This document shows, piece after piece, positions 34,698 to 43,463 of a stretch of DNA of 64,000 nucleotides. The notes beneath the pieces were generated by a model. That model had not been told where the DNA came from. It was given only the letters and a program-made list of their open reading frames with translations, and did no database searches. Location of the stretch: contig JBEKHR010000016.1 of the NCBI GenBank assembly GCA_050012175.1, forward strand, positions 1 through 64,000. Direction: 5' to 3'. A program made the translations under genes and the position numbers. Each line of letters starts with the position of its first letter. Positions within the stretch are counted from its first letter, which is position 1. The stretch comes from CAVROP01 sp050012175 (GTDB lineage: Bacteria > Acidobacteriota > Terriglobia > UBA7540).

Positions 34698-36803
34698 TCA
34701 GAAGGTATACATTTTACAGATCTGTTGGGGGAATACTGACCCAACACCGCTCACCTGTATACTATGCACTCCCTTTCTGCTTCGCTCGATTGCCCCTGGG
34801 AACGCATTGGCCTCTTCTATCTGCTTGCTTGCAGCGGCATTCTGTGTTTGGTTCGCCGGGGCAACGTGAGCGGGCATCGTTGGAAGGACATAGTAGAGAT
34901 AAATATGCCAAAATGACTCAGGAGAGAAAAACTGCCTTTCTAGCCTCAGCCCGCGCTGCGCGCTGTTTTCAATCTCAGCCGCCGATATCACATATTCGCA
35001 GCCCATCGCACGCAATTGAGCTGTGTCTAGTTGTAGATTATGCAAGATGTGATGCTCTTTGCCGTAACACAAAAAATTCAGACCTAACTCGCTTGAGAAG
35101 ACATAGCATCGGTTACCCCATCCGTCGAAGTATTCTCGCAGTATTGTGTCTCTATCGAGCTCCTTCCAAATGATTTGCCGGAACTGACGCTTGTACGAAA
35201 GCGGGTAGTTTCTTTGGTAACTGTCTAAGGTGTAGAACCCGTTGAACTCTGCAACGCTGGGATGCATGCCTATGGTCACGACCCGGTAGGTGTCTTTGGG
35301 CCGGCCAATAAATCTGTCTATCTCGGTGAATAAGTCGTGGGCAAAAAACCTGCTGAACGACGGCTCATAAACATGAACATGTTTCCCGATAAATCTGTCT
35401 ATCTCGGTGAATAAGTCGTGGGCAAAAAACCTGCTGAACGACGGCTCATAAACATAAACATGTTTCCCGACCAGCAGTCTGGCGCTGTCTTTGTATTCCG
35501 TGTTGAATTTTAGGACCGCGAAAGCCTGAATGACAACCAAACACCAGGCTATGGGTAAACCCCACTTACGCCGCTTCAACTCTTTCAGGCTAAGCGCGAA
35601 CACAAGCATCCAGAGCAACGGCAGCAAGAAGTAATATCTGCTCGCATTGAAGGTTTGCAACCCCGGCACAAGCCACCCGAACCAAAGCACAATCCAATCG
35701 TAAAAGCCATACTCTAGGCAGATGAGTGCAACTCCAATCGCCATAACATCCAGCAAGCCCGCGCGCCGTTTCCTCGCAATGAGGAGTACAAGCGCTCCGC
35801 CCGCGGCTACGATTACCGGCAGCGTGGAGAAGCTTCCAGTGTGATACTGAGTGGTAAATAGCATTTCAAGCGTTCTCTTCATATTCGAGGAGACGTCGAA
35901 ATCAGTCCAGCGATTCCACGTGGTTCGATGCGATACCCATGTGTTTGAACCCAGGACGGAATTGATCAACTGGTATTGGAGGGCAATATAGGCGGACGCG
36001 AACAGCACTATTGAGATGAGAAAGTGCTTATTGAGGCTATGCGAGCGTACCCAATCAATGGCCAGGATCAGCAGCAAGGTTGTCACGGCGAACGGGGCGA
36101 TAAGTGCAATATCGGACCACAGCGGAAAGAGCAAAATGATTAGGTAGTCCTTCCAATTGCGTTGCCCGTTTCGAATGTTTAAGAACGCATATGCCAGCAG
36201 TGGCTGACCTGCCACAGTAAGACCATGTGTCGTGTAGTACGGCACAAGGAAGAAACAGATGGAAATTGCGCCGGCCAGGAGATAATCGTCCTCGTCAGTC
36301 AGGAAGTGCTTCCGCAGCAGCAGGAACATGCCGCAAAATGCAATCACGTGGACAAGGATGAAATTGACAATGTAAGCCCATACAGGCGGAAAGATATAAA
36401 AGAGTAGTACGGCCACGTCAAGACCGGACGGCAACGCCGCACGTGGCAGACCATTCATGATATTCTCAATCGGTGAGCTGCCGTCGAAGATGAGAGCTTT
36501 GCCTGTGGCAACCAGGAGATACTTATCTACAAACTCACCATCGAGGTTGTCGTGGATAGTGATGTACGCGTTGTTTCCGAGTAGGAGAAAAGGAACAAAA
36601 TAGGCAACCATCGTTGCGAGGGCGGCAACGAGGACTATCACACGGCGGTTTACTTTGCTGCCGTCTGCCGGATAGGCAGTCGGTATTGTAAGTAACTTCT
36701 GGAATCGAGCTGCAGCTAGTTGCAGCATATAGGCACCGTCCGTATTGCCGTGTTCCGATACATCCTTCGCTACGCCTGTATCTGTGATGTGGTCGCTCCA
36801 CAC
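34698..36803 (-). CDS. Polytopic membrane protein (DUF6044-like), chimeric N-terminus
   Basis: 701 residues with about ten hydrophobic spans from residue 50 on. The first periplasmic loop reads NNAYITIHDNLDGEF, followed by long hydrophobic helices and a soluble C-terminal region. This recalls DUF6044/GT-C-like membrane glycosyltransferases or polymerases. Two oddities are visible. The first 45 residues (TGVAKDVSEHGN, AYMLQLAAARFQKLL) match the start of the pyruvyltransferase at 25297, so the 5' end is captured from such a gene. Residues in the C-terminal region contain a 27-residue exact-length tandem duplication. The original start may have been near MVAYFVPFLLLGN. Confidence 0.75.
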   Translation of the reverse strand: MWSDHITDTGVAKDVSEHGNTDGAYMLQLAAARFQKLLTIPTAYPADGSKVNRRVIVLVAALATMVAYFVPFLLLGNNAYITIHDNLDGEFVDKYLLVATGKALIFDGSSPIENIMNGLPRAALPSGLDVAVLLFYIFPPVWAYIVNFILVHVIAFCGMFLLLRKHFLTDEDDYLLAGAISICFFLVPYYTTHGLTVAGQPLLAYAFLNIRNGQRNWKDYLIILLFPLWSDIALIAPFAVTTLLLILAIDWVRSHSLNKHFLISIVLFASAYIALQYQLINSVLGSNTWVSHRTTWNRWTDFDVSSNMKRTLEMLFTTQYHTGSFSTLPVIVAAGGALVLLIARKRRAGLLDVMAIGVALICLEYGFYDWIVLWFGWLVPGLQTFNASRYYFLLPLLWMLVFALSLKELKRRKWGLPIAWCLVVIQAFAVLKFNTEYKDSARLLVGKHVYVYEPSFSRFFAHDLFTEIDRFIGKHVHVYEPSFSRFFAHDLFTEIDRFIGRPKDTYRVVTIGMHPSVAEFNGFYTLDSYQRNYPLSYKRQFRQIIWKELDRDTILREYFDGWGNRCYVFSSELGLNFLCYGKEHHILHNLQLDTAQLRAMGCEYVISAAEIENSAQRGLRLERQFFSPESFWHIYLYYVLPTMPAHVAPANQTQNAAASKQIEEANAFPGAIERSRKGVHSIQVSGVGSVFPQQICKMYTF
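35308..35469. repeat. 81-bp tandem duplication, in frame
   Basis: Unit 1 (35308-35388) and unit 2 (35389-35469) are abutting and differ at one base by my reading. Eighty-one bases is 27 codons, so the frame of the membrane protein is kept and its soluble region carries HVYVYEPSFSRFFAHDLF and its near-copy twice. Near identity points to a recent slip or expansion. Confidence 0.95.
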
Positions 36804-36877
36804 GTCTGAATTGGAGTCTCCGTTTTCGCCTGCGACGATCCGAAAATTGAGAATTACAACTCAGGGGAAATGTGGGG

Positions 36878-38317
36878 TCAAAATGCTCCGTTGCGAACGT
36901 CCTCCTGGGCCTTGGCGTAATCTTCGTGACGTCCTATGTCGAGCCAGTACTCCATGATCGGAAAGCTCACGACGATTCTTCCGGCTTCGATCAGTCTTTG
37001 TATTAGTTCAGTCATGTCGAAACGCCGCCCTGAGGGAATGAAATCGCAAACCTCAGGTTCGAGGAGATAAGCGCCCGCATTAATGAAGAAACTGAACGAA
37101 GGTTTTTCCCGAATATGGCTGACATAAACATCGTCCAATTCCACGACGCCGAATGGTACTTCGACGTCATACTTGCGCACCCCCACTGTAAGCAACGCAT
37201 GGTGCTTGCGATGGAAGTTGAGCATCTCCTGAAACGGGACACCGGTGAGGATGTCGCCGTTGATGACCAGAAACGGGCCATCGGGCCTTTTCATCTGCTT
37301 CAGCCCGCCCGCGGTGCCCATGGGATGATCTTCCTTCAAATAATTCAACCTGACCCCGAAGCCCTCGCCATCCCCAAAATAGTTCACTATTGATTCCGGG
37401 AGATAGTGCGTAGTCAGGTTTACATCGCGGATCCCAGAGCGGCGGAGTTGTTGAATGATCAGTTCCAACAAGGGGGAGTCGCCTACTGGCAGCATGGGTT
37501 TCGGCATACTTTCCGTCAGCGGGAGCAGGCGCTTCCCGTACCCTCCCGCCATGATCACGGCCGAAAGATCCAGGCGCACATCCGCCACTAAGTCTTTACG
37601 CAACAAAAATTCCACCACGCGGTTCTCGGCATCCACCACCGGCAGGTGATTGATGTCATGCTGATTCATGAGATGCAACGCTTCCCCCGTGGGAATGGAG
37701 CGCGGCACGACTATCGGCTTCCGGCTGGCAATCGTATCACAGGGGGCATCCATGGATTTGCCCTGCAGGATGGCCCGGCGAATGTCGCCGTCGGTCAACA
37801 AGCCGCAGAGAATCCGGTCGTTTGTGCACAGCACCAAAGCTCCCGTACCCGCCTTGTCCAGAAGGGCGATGGCCTCGGCAATTGAGGTAGTGGGGGAAAT
37901 AACAGCGCTTTCGAGACGTTGCTGTGCGGTGGCTTCAAGCTCGACCTTGGTTCCCAGATCCCGGCGCAGAATGAACTCATGGAGTACTCCGTCCGCGTCC
38001 ACCACGGGCAGATGATTGATGTCATGCCGGTTCATCAGCCGGAGCGCCTCGCCAGGGGCAACCGGCTGTAAGGCCGTAATCGGTTCCAGGCTGGAGATCG
38101 AGCCACAGGGATCATCCAGCATCCGGGACTTGAGAATCGCCCGGCGAACATCACCGTCCGTCAGGAGGCCGACAAGCTTCCGGTTGCCGGAGCACAGGGC
38201 CAGCGCCCCGGTTCCAGCCTTTTCCAGGCGTGCAATGGCCTCGCCAATGGAAGCAGCCGGGGAGATGATGACGCTTTCGAGGCGTGCTTCGGGAGTGGTA
38301 CAAGTCATGATAGGCAA
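36878..38317 (-). CDS. Sugar nucleotidyltransferase with two CBS-domain pairs (PtmE-like)
   Basis: 479 residues. Two homologous CBS pairs lie at about 10-125 and 134-247, each with GLLTDGD-RRAIL and LMN-HDINHLPVVDA. They are followed by a nucleotidyltransferase domain from about 255, with MAGGYGKRLLPLTESMPKPM and VINGDIL. PtmE-type enzymes, normally with a single CBS pair, make GDP-activated glucosamine for legionaminic acid. The doubled CBS block makes this protein about 120 residues longer than that pattern and suggests an internal duplication. It is followed downstream by the membrane protein and preceded by the deacetylase-like gene. CBS pairs probably sense an adenine nucleotide. Confidence 0.87.
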   Translation of the reverse strand: MPIMTCTTPEARLESVIISPAASIGEAIARLEKAGTGALALCSGNRKLVGLLTDGDVRRAILKSRMLDDPCGSISSLEPITALQPVAPGEALRLMNRHDINHLPVVDADGVLHEFILRRDLGTKVELEATAQQRLESAVISPTTSIAEAIALLDKAGTGALVLCTNDRILCGLLTDGDIRRAILQGKSMDAPCDTIASRKPIVVPRSIPTGEALHLMNQHDINHLPVVDAENRVVEFLLRKDLVADVRLDLSAVIMAGGYGKRLLPLTESMPKPMLPVGDSPLLELIIQQLRRSGIRDVNLTTHYLPESIVNYFGDGEGFGVRLNYLKEDHPMGTAGGLKQMKRPDGPFLVINGDILTGVPFQEMLNFHRKHHALLTVGVRKYDVEVPFGVVELDDVYVSHIREKPSFSFFINAGAYLLEPEVCDFIPSGRRFDMTELIQRLIEAGRIVVSFPIMEYWLDIGRHEDYAKAQEDVRNGAF

Positions 38318-38453
38318 CCGATATAAATCAAACTGTCCCCTTCGGTACCCGAACGGACCAGACCGTGGCTCAGAAGGTCAGGCGGAGGTCAAATCATCAG
38401 AGTGCACTGAGGCGGAGCTTCATCTACGGCACAGACTTTCCGGGCAGCAGAGT

Positions 38454-39848
38454 TCAGGCCGGCCCGGGCACGGCGGATCGAGGCAGATTCCAGTGCTGTC
38501 TGGAAATCTTTGCTGTCGCCGGGTTCATCACCGCCACGGTCGTTGTTCCGAAGGCGTTGTTCGCTGCGACTCCAATGGCATTCACTGCGGACAAAGGGAA
38601 TGTTTCTTCATCAAAAACATACTGCCACTGGTGGAACGGCGTATCCGTATCAAAGTTGTCGAAATGATAGGTTCCCCCAACCGTTCTTAATGCCAGCCAA
38701 GGCTGCGGACCGAAGGTGGGCGTCGTGGAATGTACCTTGAGAACGTGCGTGGAATCGTCGACCCGTTGGATCATCAATTCAAGCTCGCAGGGAGGGAGGG
38801 GCCCAAGGTTCAACGCGGACCGCATTGCCGTCACGGCTTCGGAAAACAGGAAAGGTACGTCAGGGAAATCGGCGGCAACCCGCTGGAGCAGTTCCCGGGC
38901 AGCGTTGATATCCGGTCCCATGTCCCGGAAATCATGATTCGTTATGGCCAAAACCACCGGCTTGCCTTCGGCCGCCTCCTTGAACGCCTGCCGCACATCC
39001 GGCGCGCCGAGGAGCCGGTAGCGCGTTCCTACATTCAGGCAGCGCGCGATCCATCGGCGGCAGTTGCCCGGAACCTGATAGTCGTCGGCGGACGGATGAT
39101 AGGGCGTCCAGGTGGCCGGCGCGCGGCGCCAGTCGCCGAAACGACCGTCTAGCAGCCCGAACTGAGCCGCATCCACGCCGGTGTCCGCCATGGCCTGGCT
39201 CGAGAAATCGAAGGGGATATGCTGTTCCAGAAACCAATGGCTGTCTGGCCGGATGACATGAAACCCGGGACGATGCGCGGCAGGAAACCAATGATGATCG
39301 ATGACCCGGCGGGACAGTATTTGGTGCAGACTGTCGGATGACGACCACCAGTGAGTGGCACAGCGGTGGGCTTCCCGGCGGAACGAATGGGGATGGTAGT
39401 GGAAATGTAGCCCATCCTGCAATGAGCCGGTCTCACGGATCAGCCGGCGGTAATGTTCAAAGACATTGTGATACCCCATGTCCCTGCGCCGCGGATTCAA
39501 ATCGTAATCGACATGATCAACGCAGAACCAGTTGTAGATCCAACCCGCGCCGGCGGAATCGCGAACCTGCGTGCGAAATGATTCCTGTACCAGTTCAGCC
39601 AGCATGGCATCAACCTTGTCCCAAGTGTCGTTGTATGCCAGCAAATGAGGGTCCACCACCTTTTGGACGGCACCCTCCAGTCCGCCCAGATGCACTTTCC
39701 CCGCCTGGAGACGGCGCAGCAAATCCACACTGGGTTCCAATTCGAGATGAAAGATGGCGCGCAACCGCTCAAAGGTCACATCGACCGACTCGTGCAGCGG
39801 TCCTTCCGCGTCAATGCAGTGAACGATATAGACCGGCTTATTTTTCAT
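38454..39848 (-). CDS. Polysaccharide deacetylase-like protein of the nonulosonate module
   Basis: 464 residues opening VYIVHCIDAEGPLHESVDVT, where the Asp region resembles the metal site of NodB-like carbohydrate esterases. HFHYHPHSFRREAHRCATHW gives a His-rich barrel strand, and LAITNHDFRDMGPDI follows. It differs from the deacetylase-like protein at 13685 and lacks that protein's N-terminal domain. Placement between the CBS-nucleotidyltransferase and the NeuD-like gene suggests it acts on the nonulosonate or its glycoside. Activity is inferred only from fold-level motifs. Confidence 0.65.
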   Translation of the reverse strand: MKNKPVYIVHCIDAEGPLHESVDVTFERLRAIFHLELEPSVDLLRRLQAGKVHLGGLEGAVQKVVDPHLLAYNDTWDKVDAMLAELVQESFRTQVRDSAGAGWIYNWFCVDHVDYDLNPRRRDMGYHNVFEHYRRLIRETGSLQDGLHFHYHPHSFRREAHRCATHWWSSSDSLHQILSRRVIDHHWFPAAHRPGFHVIRPDSHWFLEQHIPFDFSSQAMADTGVDAAQFGLLDGRFGDWRRAPATWTPYHPSADDYQVPGNCRRWIARCLNVGTRYRLLGAPDVRQAFKEAAEGKPVVLAITNHDFRDMGPDINAARELLQRVAADFPDVPFLFSEAVTAMRSALNLGPLPPCELELMIQRVDDSTHVLKVHSTTPTFGPQPWLALRTVGGTYHFDNFDTDTPFHQWQYVFDEETFPLSAVNAIGVAANNAFGTTTVAVMNPATAKISRQHWNLPRSAVPGPA

Positions 39849-39859
39849 GCGATTCTGTA

Positions 39860-40543
39860 CTACCGGGGTGCGATCCGCCTTGCCACCGATCCGGCCGGGA
39901 CACCAACGACGGTAACTCCCGCCGGCACATCGCTGACCACGACCGCCCCCGCCCCCACAATACTGGCGGCGCCGACCTTGATGCCTTGGATGATGCTGGC
40001 CCCCGTTCCGATGTGGGCACCTTTCCCAATGTGGACGTGACCGGACAAGGTGACTCCTGGCGCAATGTGCGTGTGAGCCTCGATCGAGCAGTCGTGGTCA
40101 ACGAGGGCCCCCGTGTTGATGATCACATTTGCGCCCAAACGGCTCCCCGGTTGCACCACAACCCCCGCCATGACCTGGACGCCATCCTCAATACGTACGT
40201 CGGGAGCGATGATGGCAGATGGATGAATCACGGTTTCAAAGAAATATTGTTTCTCCCGGAACTTCTCATAGACCGTCCGGTGCAAATCCGTGGAACTGAT
40301 TGATCCCACGCCGTTTACGAGCCGCACTTTGTCCGGCGGATGAACAAAAACCGCGCCGTCATCGCCGAGGTACGCAACGCCCAGCAACGGAGGTAACGAG
40401 GATTTCAGGTCGACGAAGCCGAGAACTCTCCGCTGTTGCAGGAGCAGCGTGCTGACCAGCACCTTGGCGTGGCCGCCTCCTCCAACGACAATCACCGGCA
40501 GGTTCAAGGTGTGCTCCTCATCAATTACTGGAGGTGTTTCCAA
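39860..40543 (-). CDS. NeuD/PglD-like sugar acyltransferase
   Basis: A 227-residue enzyme with the N-terminal Rossmann-like GGGGHAKVLVSTLL and a C-terminal left-handed beta-helix (IEDGVQVMAGVVVQPGSRLG, NTGALVDHDCSIEAHTHIAP, HIGKGAHIGTGASIIQGIKV). The His in VDHDCSIEAHTHIAP is the usual catalytic base. Such enzymes N-acetylate 4-amino-6-deoxy sugars (PglD, LegH) or O-acetylate sialic acids (NeuD). It overlaps the NeuB-like gene by 19 bases, tying it to nonulosonate synthesis. Confidence 0.88.
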   Translation of the reverse strand: METPPVIDEEHTLNLPVIVVGGGGHAKVLVSTLLLQQRRVLGFVDLKSSLPPLLGVAYLGDDGAVFVHPPDKVRLVNGVGSISSTDLHRTVYEKFREKQYFFETVIHPSAIIAPDVRIEDGVQVMAGVVVQPGSRLGANVIINTGALVDHDCSIEAHTHIAPGVTLSGHVHIGKGAHIGTGASIIQGIKVGAASIVGAGAVVVSDVPAGVTVVGVPAGSVARRIAPR

Positions 40544-41577
40544 TGAAGTACCTGGTCAGCGGCAATGTCAGACGCCAGACGGCGGCCGAGGACATAGGTG
40601 ATTTCGTTGGGGGCAATCCCGGTTCCGGGGCGCTTGGCGTCAAGATCAGCCTCAGTTATGATGTGGCCCTGTTCCAGTTTGCGCCGGGCGACGAGACTCC
40701 GGCGGAATTTTTTACGCTTTTCCATCTCCGCCGCACTGACCATCCGTCCATTTTTCCCCAGCGCAGTGAAGATGTTCCTTCCTTCTGCGACGATGGTCCT
40801 TAGCTGCTCAGGATTGGCCGAGATGGCGTGGTCCCATCCCGCCATTCCCTGATCGAGAGTGAAGTGTTTTTCGATGACACAGGCGCCTATCGAAATGGCG
40901 GCAAGCGGGATGGCAGTGCCCAAGGTGTGGTCGCTGAATCCCACCGGCACATCGAACGCTTGCTGCAGGGTCGCCATATTCCGCAGATTAATTGTTTCGT
41001 ATTCCGGAGGATAGATTGAAACGCAATGCAGGAGCACGATCTGTTCATTGCCTTCGGCGCGAACCGTTTCAACGGCTTGCTCTATTTCCGCCAGAGTCGC
41101 CATGCCGGTCGAAATGACCACCGGCCGCTGTTTGCGGGCCACGTACTTCAGCAGGGGCAGATGCACGACGTCCATCGAGGCAATCTTGAAAAATGGCACC
41201 GCCAGTTTTTCGAGGAGATCAACCTCTTCCATCGAGAAAGGGGTCGAGCAGAAGGCAATGCCGCGGGCCCGGCAGTGGGCATTGGCTTCAAGATGCTGGT
41301 CGGCAGTGAACTGGTAGGCCATCACCATTTCTCGTAACGAGCCAAAGTGCTTTTTCTTGTCCGCATACTCGATATTGCGGGCATACTCTTCTTGGGCAAT
41401 GAGCGAGGTATCGGTCCATGATTGGAACTTGACCGCGTGCGCGCCCGCCGCCGCCGCCGCATCAATCAGCCGGCGGCAGAGGTTCATGTCGCCGTTGTGA
41501 TTGGATCCCACCTCGGCGATGATGTAGGGGGGGTTGCCGGGCCCGATTTCCACGTCTCCAAATTTGATGGTTTTCAT
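40525..41577 (-). CDS. N-acylneuraminate/legionaminate synthase (NeuB family)
   Basis: Condenses PEP with a 6-deoxy-mannose-type diaminosugar or ManNAc to make a nine-carbon sugar acid. It has IIAEVGSNHNGDMNLCRRLI, AHAVKFQSW, FKIASMDVVHLPLLKYVAR, LLHCVSIYPPEYETINL and GFSDHTLGTAIPLAAISIGA in the TIM barrel. A C-terminal antifreeze-like SAF domain follows (VARRKLEQGHIITEADL). The ATG at 41577 fits; the frame from 41640 adds 21 residues. Clustering with PtmE-, LegC- and LegF-like genes favours legionaminate over neuraminate, but specificity is not proved. Confidence 0.9.
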   Translation of the reverse strand: MKTIKFGDVEIGPGNPPYIIAEVGSNHNGDMNLCRRLIDAAAAAGAHAVKFQSWTDTSLIAQEEYARNIEYADKKKHFGSLREMVMAYQFTADQHLEANAHCRARGIAFCSTPFSMEEVDLLEKLAVPFFKIASMDVVHLPLLKYVARKQRPVVISTGMATLAEIEQAVETVRAEGNEQIVLLHCVSIYPPEYETINLRNMATLQQAFDVPVGFSDHTLGTAIPLAAISIGACVIEKHFTLDQGMAGWDHAISANPEQLRTIVAEGRNIFTALGKNGRMVSAAEMEKRKKFRRSLVARRKLEQGHIITEADLDAKRPGTGIAPNEITYVLGRRLASDIAADQVLHWKHLQ

Positions 41578-41579
41578 AT

Positions 41580-42488
41580 TCAAGATTCCCCCACCCTCCA
41601 CATATGCTCTAAGGGCGGATAGGCAACGCAGCACCACCAAAGCAGGGGCGGGTGCAGGGCGTTGAGGGCCTGTACGTAGCCATCCAGCCGCGCAGGATGG
41701 AGGACAATGTGCTGGTGGAATTCTTCGACATCCGCCGTCACTCTCCTGACTGTGACGTCCCGCTCAGCCACGAAATCCCGCCTTGGTTCAGCGAGCAAAA
41801 GCTGAAAATGTTGCCGTACCAGCGCGGTGTCGGAGATGACCTGATCCCGGCTGAACGGGAATCTGACCCGAGCCGCATTGGTAGGATGCTGCCGATAATC
41901 CATTCGAGGCACATGATCAAAAGCCAGTCTAGCGCCCAATAGCCAAGCCCGGGTCGCAAGGAACCAGTCCACCAGGACTGCTCCGGCCGGGATCGGCAAA
42001 CACCGCCGCAGGAGGTCTGAACGAAAGGCCGAGTTGGAGAAACCAAAGACATTGTTCCGCGGAAACACGTCCTCGGGTCCAAGCTGCGGTGGCAGACCAA
42101 AGGTCAAGCCGAGATCTTTCCCTTGCTGATCGATAAGGCGCAGCGCACAGCCCGCAAGCTCGCTAGCCTGTAAATCCGCCCGGGCTGCCGCCACGCGCGA
42201 GGGAAGGAGCAAATCATCGCTATCCACCAGCACCACTCCGGGGCAGGTTTCCACAATCCCGGCCAGGGCCTTCTGCCTGATCTGTGCGGGCGTTGCTCCG
42301 GAAGGAGCCACCACCCAGTTCGCCTTCAGATCGAATCCGAGCATACTCTGGATGGATTCCCTTCCCAGCCTATCCAGACCTATCCAGAGCTGGAAGTCTT
42401 GATCCGTCTGTTGGCGGAGAGAGCGGTACCAATCCACCAGATAAGCCTCAACGCCGGGATAGATCGTCGTGTAAACAGCAAGAGTCAT
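41580..42488 (-). CDS. Glycosyltransferase, GT-A type
   Basis: 302 residues with a GT-A-like start (LAVYTTIYPGVEAYLVDWYR), a VVLVDSDDLLLPSRVAAARA segment holding the DxDD metal motif, and a PAGAVLVDWFLATRAWLLGA region. It resembles small family 2/A transferases more than any specific enzyme. It abuts the NeuB-like gene (two bases) and follows the CMP-sugar synthetase. A role in attaching or extending from the nonulosonate is possible but unproved. Confidence 0.75.
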   Translation of the reverse strand: MTLAVYTTIYPGVEAYLVDWYRSLRQQTDQDFQLWIGLDRLGRESIQSMLGFDLKANWVVAPSGATPAQIRQKALAGIVETCPGVVLVDSDDLLLPSRVAAARADLQASELAGCALRLIDQQGKDLGLTFGLPPQLGPEDVFPRNNVFGFSNSAFRSDLLRRCLPIPAGAVLVDWFLATRAWLLGARLAFDHVPRMDYRQHPTNAARVRFPFSRDQVISDTALVRQHFQLLLAEPRRDFVAERDVTVRRVTADVEEFHQHIVLHPARLDGYVQALNALHPPLLWWCCVAYPPLEHMWRVGES

Positions 42489-42632
42489 ACGAAAGTCTGC
42501 CAGTGTTGGTAATCGTCCATACAGCCTGTCCGGGGTTAGGGTATGATTGGCCCCTGGTCTGCCTCATCCGGATTCATCAATTCCGCACGTTGGCGGTCTG
42601 ATTTCCGGGGGCCCGGCGCCTGATATGCCGTG

Positions 42633-43358
42633 CTACGCCTGCCCCCAGTCGTTTTCCGGTCGGTTTGGCGGAAGCTTGAAAAGAACTTCGGCCATGGCCC
42701 AGTCCTCAAAGGTATCTATATCAATGCCCCGCTGCCAGGGGATTTCCCACCCCGTTCTATTCTCCAAATAGAACGTTTTTGTCCGCCGCAAGGACTCGGT
42801 CCGGGCCCACCAGATGGCACCGGTGGGGCAAAAAAGCTCCGGCAGGTCCTGGCTGCGCGCGGTCATTTGTTCTTTGAAGACGGGTTCCAATTCATGCCGT
42901 TCATTGCGACGCATGGCCCACCAGGGATTCTGCCAGACGTAACGCACCACTGAAATCTGTGATTCAGCGCCGCTTTTCCAAAACTGCCTATGGCTATCGC
43001 TGACATCACCCGCGGTTCGCAATGGGCAATTCGGCAACAGCTGGGCCACCGAGTCAAATTTGTCACCGGTGGGATCAAGCCGGAGTAGCGCGTCAGCTGT
43101 GACCGAAGATACCGCGGTGAAATCATCGGCTAGGTTCTCGTCACGCAAAAAAGGTACCTCGGCGCTGTATTGCCGGGCGACCTCGGCGATTTCCGGACTG
43201 TCGGTACTGACCACCACGCGTTCAAATAGGCCGCTCTCGCGGGCCGCGGTAATGGTGTATGCAATGATTGGTTTGCCGGCCAGAGGCCTGATGTTCTTGC
43301 CCGGGATTCGCTTCGAACCGCCGCGAGCTGGAATTATTGCGATGATTGTTCCCGCCAT
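42633..43358 (-). CDS. CMP-nonulosonate cytidylyltransferase (NeuA/LegF family)
   Basis: Activates a nonulosonic acid with CTP. The 241-residue protein starts with AIIPARGGSKRIPGKNIRPL and has VVVSTDSPEIAEVARQYSAE, LPNCPLRTAGDV (CTP-binding) and FEDWAMAEVL near the end. This is the normal single-domain length. It lies downstream of the Wzt gene and upstream of the GT-A and NeuB-like genes. The product would feed the sialyltransferase-like enzyme at 22734-23855. Confidence 0.9.
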   Translation of the reverse strand: MAGTIIAIIPARGGSKRIPGKNIRPLAGKPIIAYTITAARESGLFERVVVSTDSPEIAEVARQYSAEVPFLRDENLADDFTAVSSVTADALLRLDPTGDKFDSVAQLLPNCPLRTAGDVSDSHRQFWKSGAESQISVVRYVWQNPWWAMRRNERHELEPVFKEQMTARSQDLPELFCPTGAIWWARTESLRRTKTFYLENRTGWEIPWQRGIDIDTFEDWAMAEVLFKLPPNRPENDWGQA

Positions 43359-43463
43359 GATTGGAGTTCCCTTTGGATTTCCGAACAGTGGGAAAAGGGT
43401 ACGTCTTACCCACTCAGGCCAAGTCGGGTTTGAGACGTGATCCCCGCCGTCGTATCGGTCGTG

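Noticed and set aside
35308..35469. CRISPR repeat
   Set aside because: Only two abutting 81-bp units without spacers, inside a coding frame.
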